48,683 bases of DNA from Treponema sp. (GTDB taxonomy: Bacteria > Spirochaetota > Spirochaetia > Treponematales > Treponemataceae): assembly GCA_012838745.1 (NCBI GenBank), contig DUOS01000101.1, forward strand, positions 1 to 48,683, written 5' to 3'. Each line of letters starts with the position of its first letter. The stretch's first letter is position 1. Shown here piece after piece: positions 42,881-48,683 of this stretch. The translations under genes were made by a program, and so were the position numbers. The notes beneath the pieces were generated by a model that made no database searches, was not told the DNA's origin, and saw nothing but the letters and a program-made list of their open reading frames with translations.

Positions 42881-43566
42881 TGACAAAGATTCCTGAACAT
42901 ATCGGAATAATTATGGATGGAAACGGACGCTGGGCAAAAAAACGTGGATTACCACGAACCCAGGGGCACCGTGAAGGTCTTGAGGCCGCAAAAAAGGTAG
43001 TACGCAGAGCGTCTGAACTAGGCGTCAAATATGTTACCCTGTACACCTTTTCTACCGAAAACTGGAAGCGGACGACAGAAGAAGTTGGGTTTCTAATGTC
43101 TCTCATAAAAAAGCACTTGAGAAACGAATTAGCCTTTTATGCAGAAAACGGTATACGTGTTCGCCATATTGGGGATATCTCTGCCCTGCCCACCGACATT
43201 GCTTCTGAAATTACCGATATTGCTTTGGAAACTGCCCATTATTCTAAAACTAGCGTTGTTCTTGCTATCAATTATGGCGGTAGAGACGAAATTTTGCGGG
43301 CGATACGCACGATTCCTGCAGAAGAATTATCGACCCTCAATGAAGAGCGCTTTGAAGCCTATCTCGATATACCAGAACTTCCACCGGTTGATCTTTTAAT
43401 CCGAACTGGTGGAGAGCAACGAATAAGTAATTTTCTACTTTGGCAATCTGCATACGCTGAGTTATATTTAGACGATATTTTATGGCCCGACTGGAACGGT
43501 GATTATCTTGATAAGGCTATTGCTGCGTACCAGTTACGAAAAAGACGATTTGGTGGTATAACATGA
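42880..43566 (+). CDS. uppS: Undecaprenyl diphosphate synthase
   Basis: This 228-aa cis-prenyltransferase has HIGIIMDGNGRWAKKRG with the catalytic Asp, TLYTFSTENWKR and PVDLLIRTGGEQRISNFLLW. It makes the C55 lipid carrier used by the wall genes elsewhere in the window. ATG overlaps the frr stop; its end overlaps cdsA by ATGA. Confidence 0.96.
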   Translation: MTKIPEHIGIIMDGNGRWAKKRGLPRTQGHREGLEAAKKVVRRASELGVKYVTLYTFSTENWKRTTEEVGFLMSLIKKHLRNELAFYAENGIRVRHIGDISALPTDIASEITDIALETAHYSKTSVVLAINYGGRDEILRAIRTIPAEELSTLNEERFEAYLDIPELPPVDLLIRTGGEQRISNFLLWQSAYAELYLDDILWPDWNGDYLDKAIAAYQLRKRRFGGIT

Positions 43567-44411
43567 AAAAACTCATTGAAAGACTCCTCCTTTTTTTTGC
43601 GGGATTACCACTACTCATTGCCTCAGTTCTCCTTTTACCTCATTATAATTATCTAGTTTTACATATTGAAGTGCTTATCGTTGCCGTTTTCGCAATTATT
43701 GAAATGCGAGACCTTCTTTCTAAAAAACTACCCGTAGCACCTTTATGGTTTGCTCTCTTTACTGGTCTCATGTTGCCACTCGCAGCATTTTTACATGCAG
43801 TAGTTGGTCTTCCCTACCGTATTATTCCCTTTGCACTTATTTTCTCTTGCCTTTCTATACTTTCCTACGAGTTTTTTGCCTGTTTTTCGGGTAAATTTGA
43901 TCGAGCGGTTGGAAGGCTTTCATCTTCTTTTTCTATTTTACTCTATCCTGGATACCTAATAATGTATTTGGGAATTATGACAATATGGCCTAATGCAGGC
44001 GCTTTTTTAAGCGTCTTTTTTATGATAGTTTTTGGCACTGATTCTCTCGCATGGTTTTTTGGTATGATTTTCGGAAAAAACAACCGAGGGATTATTCCCG
44101 CAAGCCCTAATAAAAGCATCGCTGGCTTTATTGGTGGGTACTTTGGTGCTGTTCTTGCTGCTGTTTTAGGATTTTATATGTTTAACAGTGTTTTTTGTCA
44201 CTGTTTAACGACTCTTATTTTCATTGCTTTAGCTACGGCCACTGCAGCAATTATTGGCGATATTTTCGAATCTGTTTTAAAACGTTCCAGCGGTATTAAG
44301 GATTCCGGATCTGGTATTCCTGGACGTGGCGGAGTTTTGGATAGTATTGATTCAGTATTACTTGCCGCTCCTGTTTTTTATATTCTTGTGGATTTATTTT
44401 TAGGTGCATAA
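43563..44411 (+). CDS. cdsA: Phosphatidate cytidylyltransferase
   Basis: This 282-aa membrane enzyme makes CDP-diacylglycerol from phosphatidate and CTP. It has about seven to eight hydrophobic segments and the family signature GDIFESVLKRSSGIKDSG followed by the LDSIDSVL end. It overlaps uppS by 4 nt and precedes dxr by 2 nt. Confidence 0.95.
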   Translation: MKKLIERLLLFFAGLPLLIASVLLLPHYNYLVLHIEVLIVAVFAIIEMRDLLSKKLPVAPLWFALFTGLMLPLAAFLHAVVGLPYRIIPFALIFSCLSILSYEFFACFSGKFDRAVGRLSSSFSILLYPGYLIMYLGIMTIWPNAGAFLSVFFMIVFGTDSLAWFFGMIFGKNNRGIIPASPNKSIAGFIGGYFGAVLAAVLGFYMFNSVFCHCLTTLIFIALATATAAIIGDIFESVLKRSSGIKDSGSGIPGRGGVLDSIDSVLLAAPVFYILVDLFLGA

Positions 44412-44413
44412 AA

Positions 44414-45529
44414 ATGTCTGACCGTAAACGCGTTATTGTTCTAGGAGCAACCGGATCTATAGGATCCGCCTGTTGCGACATACTCAGAAATAATTCGGAC
44501 CGCTTTACCGTAGTGGCTTTAAGTGCCTATTCAAAAAAAACTGCCCTTGAATCCCTTGCCTCTGAGTTTAACGTCTCGTCTTCAATCCTTGTCTCTCGAG
44601 ATGGAGAGGCAGCCCTGCATCGCATGATTGAAGAAACCGATGCCGACATCCTCGTTAATGGTATTGCAGGCAGCCCAGGTCTTCGTTCATCACAAATAGC
44701 TCTTGAATCAGGAAAAGATCTCGCCCTTGCAAACAAGGAAACCATCGTAATGGCAGGGTCGCTCATAAAAGAAATTGCAAAGAAAAACAAAGCAAATATT
44801 TTACCCGTAGATTCAGAGCACTTTGCTGTTTTTGCTCTTTGCAACGCCCATGGGCAAGATTCTATCGCAGAAATAATACTCACCGCTTCAGGCGGCCCAT
44901 TTAGGGCTTGGGATACCAAGGCTATTTATTCAGCCACTCCTGAACAGGCTCTTAAACATCCAACCTGGTCTATGGGTTCAAAAATAACAATAGACTCGGC
45001 TTCGCTTGCTAATAAAGGGTTAGAAGTTATTGAAGCTGTTCGACTTTTTGATATAGAACCATCCAAGGTTTCAGTGGTTGTTCATCCTCAAAGCATCGTT
45101 CATTCAATGATCCGAACAAAGGACGGTTTACTTTACGCTCAACTTTCACAACCTGATATGCGCTACCCTCTTTTAGCCGCCCTCAATTGGCCGCATACAG
45201 TGACGAATCATTTAGAACCTTTTTCTTTTAACGTATCACAAACGCTCGAGTTCCAACCGCCACGAATGAAGGATTTTCCCTTACTCGCACTTGCCTACCA
45301 AGCAGCATCAAATGCAGGTTCATATACTATTGCCTACAACGCGGCAAATGAATGTGCCGTTGCTGCATTTCTTTCAAGGACTATCCCCTTTGGAGCCCTT
45401 GCCGAGGTTACCGCCGAAGTTCTTAAACACGACTGGTCGTATACCCCAAAATCTATCGACGCTGTTATTGAAGCGGATGCACATGTGCGAACACTTACAG
45501 CTTCTATCCTTAAAGGATGGCATACATGA
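44414..45529 (+). CDS. dxr: 1-deoxy-D-xylulose 5-phosphate reductoisomerase
   Basis: This 371-aa enzyme of the MEP isoprenoid route has the NADPH site LGATGSIGSACCDIL and LALANKETIVMAG. The metal and substrate sites are in VDSEH, LTASGGPFR, HPTWSMGSKITIDSA and NKGLEVIEA. It feeds UppS with isoprenoid precursors. The stop overlaps the rseP start (ATGA). Confidence 0.97.
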   Translation: MSDRKRVIVLGATGSIGSACCDILRNNSDRFTVVALSAYSKKTALESLASEFNVSSSILVSRDGEAALHRMIEETDADILVNGIAGSPGLRSSQIALESGKDLALANKETIVMAGSLIKEIAKKNKANILPVDSEHFAVFALCNAHGQDSIAEIILTASGGPFRAWDTKAIYSATPEQALKHPTWSMGSKITIDSASLANKGLEVIEAVRLFDIEPSKVSVVVHPQSIVHSMIRTKDGLLYAQLSQPDMRYPLLAALNWPHTVTNHLEPFSFNVSQTLEFQPPRMKDFPLLALAYQAASNAGSYTIAYNAANECAVAAFLSRTIPFGALAEVTAEVLKHDWSYTPKSIDAVIEADAHVRTLTASILKGWHT

Positions 45530-46851
45530 TAATGGTTATTATTGGGCTTTTAGCCCTTGGCTTACTCGTTTTTATTCATGAACTAGGACACTTTATTGCA
45601 GCACGCCTCTGTGGTGTTGTTGTAACTGCTTTTTCTGTGGGAATGGGGCCTATTCTCTTTCGTAAAAAAGTAGGTGATACAGAATATCGTATTTCTGCTT
45701 TTCCCATTGGTGGTTATTGCTCAATGAAGGGAGAGCACGATTACCAAGAAGCAATAGATAAAAACCTTGACCGAGTAAGCGGTGGTTCAGACACCTTCTT
45801 TGGTGTGCATCCGCTTAAACGAATCGCAATCGCTTTTTCAGGCCCGTTATTTAACTTACTTTTTGCCGTTTTGGTATTTGCAATTGTAAGTGGTGTGGGG
45901 CATACCTATCAAACTTGGGAAAACCGTATAATACTCGCATCAGAATATACCGATTCAGGAGAGTTGCCGGCAAACATAGCAGGGCTTGAAACTGGCGATC
46001 GTATTATTTCCCTTAATAACACAACTGTTTCCAATTACTCAGAAATCCAACAGTACTTAGCTGATAAAAGCAGCATGAATATTAGCGTTACCTTTGTACG
46101 CAATGGCATGGAACATACCACCGTGGTCACTCCTACGCTGGATAAACAAACGGGTACTGCCAAAATCGGAGTATACCCTCTCGTTCCTCTAACCATAGGA
46201 TCTATTGTCGAAGGTTCTGCTGCAGAATTTTCCGGTCTAAAACCAGGGGATAAAATATTTGAAATAGATGGCTATCCTGTTTCTCATTTTTTGGATTTTC
46301 AAAAAGCGTTAGAACACAAACCTGAAGAAATTATAGTAAGCTTAAACAGAGCAGGAATACACTTGCGTGTTCCTCTTATAATACTTTATCGAGACGACGG
46401 TAGCATAGAAACTGGTATTAGCTGGGAACCAGAAAGCGTAGTCGTTGCAGGCACCGGCCCCTTTATGAGTATAGCTAACGGTGTATTGGATACAGGAAGA
46501 ATTATTACCCTAACCGTAAAAAGCATAGCACTTCTTTTTAAAGGGGTTAATTTAAGCCAAGCAGTATCGGGGCCAGTGAGAATAACACTCATGATCGGCG
46601 AAGTAGCACAACAGAGTCTATTGGGTGTAGCAGAGCTTTTGGGAATAATATGCGTCTCTTTGTTCCTCATGAACCTTTTACCTATACCTGTTTTAGATGG
46701 AGGAACCATCCTTTTTTCAACTATTGAATTAATTTTACGCAAGCCTATACGCCCAAGATTTTTATACTATATTCAGTTTATAGGTATCGCTTTTATTCTA
46801 TTCCTTTTTGTATTCGCACTTTTTAATGATATTAGTTATCTTTTAAAATAA
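45526..46851 (+). CDS. rseP: RseP-like site-2 intramembrane metalloprotease
   Basis: This 441-aa membrane protease has the first segment with zinc motif FIHELGHFIAAR (HExxH) and two PDZ-like stretches (GLETGDRIISLNN and GLKPGDKIFEIDG). The second site is NLLPIPVLDGG in the last helices. RseP cuts membrane-bound anti-sigma factors and signal peptide remnants. The ATG at 45526 overlaps the dxr stop and has AAAGGA upstream, favoured over an in-frame start at 45517 inside dxr. Confidence 0.95.
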   Translation: MIMVIIGLLALGLLVFIHELGHFIAARLCGVVVTAFSVGMGPILFRKKVGDTEYRISAFPIGGYCSMKGEHDYQEAIDKNLDRVSGGSDTFFGVHPLKRIAIAFSGPLFNLLFAVLVFAIVSGVGHTYQTWENRIILASEYTDSGELPANIAGLETGDRIISLNNTTVSNYSEIQQYLADKSSMNISVTFVRNGMEHTTVVTPTLDKQTGTAKIGVYPLVPLTIGSIVEGSAAEFSGLKPGDKIFEIDGYPVSHFLDFQKALEHKPEEIIVSLNRAGIHLRVPLIILYRDDGSIETGISWEPESVVVAGTGPFMSIANGVLDTGRIITLTVKSIALLFKGVNLSQAVSGPVRITLMIGEVAQQSLLGVAELLGIICVSLFLMNLLPIPVLDGGTILFSTIELILRKPIRPRFLYYIQFIGIAFILFLFVFALFNDISYLLK

Positions 46852-46863
46852 TGGAGGCCCCGT

Positions 46864-47484
46864 GTGAGAAAAGTAACCTGCCCATGTGAACAAACTTTCA
46901 GTGTAGAAATACCTGAAAAAATTGATCTTGATCGTAATCCAGAAAACTATGACAAATTGATAGAGGGAAATCTATTATCTTGTGTTTGTCCTACCTGCGA
47001 AGCGGTCCTTAATCTTGATCTAGCTCTAACTGTTTCTTGGCCCTCGAAAAACACAATTATTCATATGATTCCAGAAATTGAACGCCTTGCTCTCGTCTCT
47101 GGAAAACTCTCCGTAAAAAAGAACTCATCTTATGTAGTAGGTTATGCTGAGCTAGTAGACCGAATCATTGTACTTAAAGAAAATCTAGAACCTGTAGTTA
47201 TTGAATCTATAAAATACCACCTGCTCCAAAAAGCAAAAGAATCAAGAACGAAAACAACCCCTATTGTTTTTTTTGAAAAAATTAATGAATCAGGAGAACT
47301 TGAGTTCCATATACACGGGATCCGTGAAAACGAGGTTGCGGTAACCCGCGTTCCAAAACACCTATACAATTCCATAAAAGAAGATTATATAAAAAATCCT
47401 GATAAAGAGGACTATACCGCGTTATGTAACGGCAGCTATTGTTCTGTCCGTAATGTACTTATAGAGGATTCACCGAATGCGTAA
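46864..47484 (+). CDS. CpXC-domain protein
   Basis: This 206-aa cytoplasmic protein has the N-terminal CPCEQTFSVEIPE and a second CVCPTC motif about 45 residues later, the CpXC arrangement of a predicted zinc-binding domain. Function is unknown. It starts at a GTG with GGAGG 6 nt upstream. It overlaps the exported propeller gene by 8 nt. Confidence 0.78.
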   Translation: MRKVTCPCEQTFSVEIPEKIDLDRNPENYDKLIEGNLLSCVCPTCEAVLNLDLALTVSWPSKNTIIHMIPEIERLALVSGKLSVKKNSSYVVGYAELVDRIIVLKENLEPVVIESIKYHLLQKAKESRTKTTPIVFFEKINESGELEFHIHGIRENEVAVTRVPKHLYNSIKEDYIKNPDKEDYTALCNGSYCSVRNVLIEDSPNA

Positions 47485-48683
47485 AATTTATTTTTGTTCA
47501 GCCTTAGTTCTACTCACCCTTTCCACCATGGCTGCACGAGAGTCTTCGCGTATAGAACCTATAGAGGGTTATACGCAGCAGACCACCGTTCCTTTAATTG
47601 AATCCTTAACTCGTAAACATACGGATACAGTAACTACTATTGCCCCAATACCCGGCACTGATAACTTCTTTTCTTCTGGGAAAGACGGGTTTGTTTCCTA
47701 TATTACTTCAGACGGCTTACAACAAATCTGGCAGATTTCTGAAATACCTATAAAAAAACTCGCAGTAGATTCCTCAGGTAAAAGAATTGCTGCCTATGAA
47801 ACAGACGGCTTTAGCATCCACCGAATTTCTGTTTGGGACTGGGAAAAAAGACAGAGGTTATATGCAAAACGATTTAAAGATGCGGTAACGTCTCTTTCTT
47901 GGTCCGCAAAAGGCTCCTTCCTTCTTGTAGGAAATAGTTCACTCGAAGGAATTACTATTCTTGAGGGCAATTCAGGTCGATATAAATCTGTATTTACTCA
48001 GAGCCCAGGGATGGTTACGCTCGCACTTACCGGTGCATCCGAAAACAGTATTATTACCTTTGGACCTTCTGGAAATATACAATACACAGACTTAAATAAC
48101 GGAAAGGAACGCGCATCCTACCTTGCAGAAAGAGACCTTTCTCAACCCATACTTTTAAATAATAACCTCGTAATTGCTGGCTACTACGATGGTGCTATTT
48201 ACACAGTAGATGCAACATCGGGAAAAACGATTCGTACATACGAGGCTAATGATCCTATTTTAAGTGCTCAAAGTTCAGACCGCCAACCGAACTGGTTCGA
48301 AAACACCGAGGATGGCATTGTACTCAAGGTAGGAGAAAACATTCCCGTTCCTATTCTAGCCGGTTCTCAAAAAATAAGTGCTGCCGCTAGTTTAGATACA
48401 CGAATTGTATTTGGTACTGAAACAGGAGAACTGTATTCTATCCCCCGAAATAATAAAAACTCAGAGACTTATAATCCACAACCCTTGGCCAGTAATGATA
48501 TTCAGCACATAGACGATATTACAACTGATGGAACACGTCTATTTATTCTTTCCTCTGGATCGGTGTTTATTACATCTGGATACGGAGCTGCACCTGTCTT
48601 TGCTTTTTCTGGCATGAACGCAAATAAAATCACCCTTGTAGAAGACGGTCTACTTTTTTGGTCCTCAAGTAAAAACTCATCCC
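47477..48683 (+). CDS. Exported beta-propeller-like protein, C-terminus cut by window edge
   Basis: The plus-strand frame is open from the ATG at 47477 to the window end (402 codons seen). It begins MRKIYFCSALVLLTLSTMAA, a signal peptide, so the protein is likely periplasmic. Later segments repeat a strand-rich pattern with Trp/Asp turns, such as ISVWDWEKRQRLYAKR and IYTVDATSGKTIRTYE, typical of WD40 or PQQ-like propellers. No catalytic motif is seen. It overlaps the CpXC gene and so belongs to the same unit. Confidence 0.75.
   Translation, partial: MRKIYFCSALVLLTLSTMAARESSRIEPIEGYTQQTTVPLIESLTRKHTDTVTTIAPIPGTDNFFSSGKDGFVSYITSDGLQQIWQISEIPIKKLAVDSSGKRIAAYETDGFSIHRISVWDWEKRQRLYAKRFKDAVTSLSWSAKGSFLLVGNSSLEGITILEGNSGRYKSVFTQSPGMVTLALTGASENSIITFGPSGNIQYTDLNNGKERASYLAERDLSQPILLNNNLVIAGYYDGAIYTVDATSGKTIRTYEANDPILSAQSSDRQPNWFENTEDGIVLKVGENIPVPILAGSQKISAAASLDTRIVFGTETGELYSIPRNNKNSETYNPQPLASNDIQHIDDITTDGTRLFILSSGSVFITSGYGAAPVFAFSGMNANKITLVEDGLLFWSSSKNSS

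Overview
This window is a compact chromosomal stretch of a Treponema-like spirochaete. The assignment rests on gene order and protein style and is not a species call. In support are the mreB-mreC-mreD-mrdA-rodA block downstream of dnaG-rpoD and a DUF164 zinc-ribbon gene, the rpsB-tsf-frr-uppS-cdsA-dxr-rseP run followed by CpXC-domain and exported beta-propeller genes, a ribosomal protein S2 with a long acidic tail, and several lineage-type exported proteins of unknown function. Coding density is very high, many genes overlap by 1 to 4 nt, and no phage, transposon, integrase, CRISPR array or riboswitch was found. No gene-free stretch exceeds 300 nt once the RNA genes are counted.

Layout. 1-5080: an acidic repeat protein cut by the window edge (minus), a DivIC/FtsB-like gene and a YrdC/TsaC gene (plus), an exported protein and smpB (minus), then a degenerate-looking signal peptidase homologue and hemW (plus). 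5083-13978: a DEAH helicase and a CapA-like lipoprotein (minus), diverging from ppdK and a three-gene NitT/TauT-type ABC importer (plus). 14103-30653: a 16.5 kb minus-strand gene train, YkgJ, beta-lactamase-fold hydrolase, 62-aa protein, mltG, dnaG, rpoD, zinc-ribbon protein, rnpB, TPR protein, mreB, mreC, mreD, mrdA, rodA and a B12-binding/radical-SAM protein. It joins replication priming, housekeeping sigma factor, RNase P and cell-wall elongation. 30679-33297: tRNA-Tyr and tRNA-Thr with a promoter and terminator, then a GT5 glycogen-synthase-like gene coupled to an AroH-type chorismate mutase, and a small membrane protein. 33363-39813: SPFH-like protein, thiN, cca, rnc, acpP, rpmF, coaD, a lipoprotein, a HEAT-repeat exported protein and tRNA-Arg. 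39813-48683: maf, then ribosomal, recycling, isoprenoid and lipid genes, a site-2 protease, a CpXC protein and an exported propeller protein cut by the right edge.

The genes fit together. All three tRNAs lack an encoded CCA and the window carries the CCA-adding enzyme. UppS, Dxr, MreBCD, PBP2, RodA, MltG and DivIC belong to isoprenoid and peptidoglycan synthesis. CdsA, AcpP and CoaD belong to lipid and cofactor supply.

The most interesting signal is regulatory. At seven separate transcription-unit starts (smpB, capA-like, hrpA-like, aroH-like, coaD, a lipoprotein gene and cca) a plausible -10 box lies only 6 to 9 nt before the start codon and there is no Shine-Dalgarno. Five of these also carry a good -35 at 17 or 18 nt; the hrpA and cca -35 boxes match only 3/6. 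This predicts leaderless mRNAs. Genes inside operons, and units such as ppdK, rpmF, maf and rpsB, have normal Shine-Dalgarno leaders. Other points are a signal peptidase homologue lacking both catalytic residues, a 12-copy 9-bp coding repeat, rnpB starting 1 nt after a stop codon, and shared or interleaved divergent promoters.
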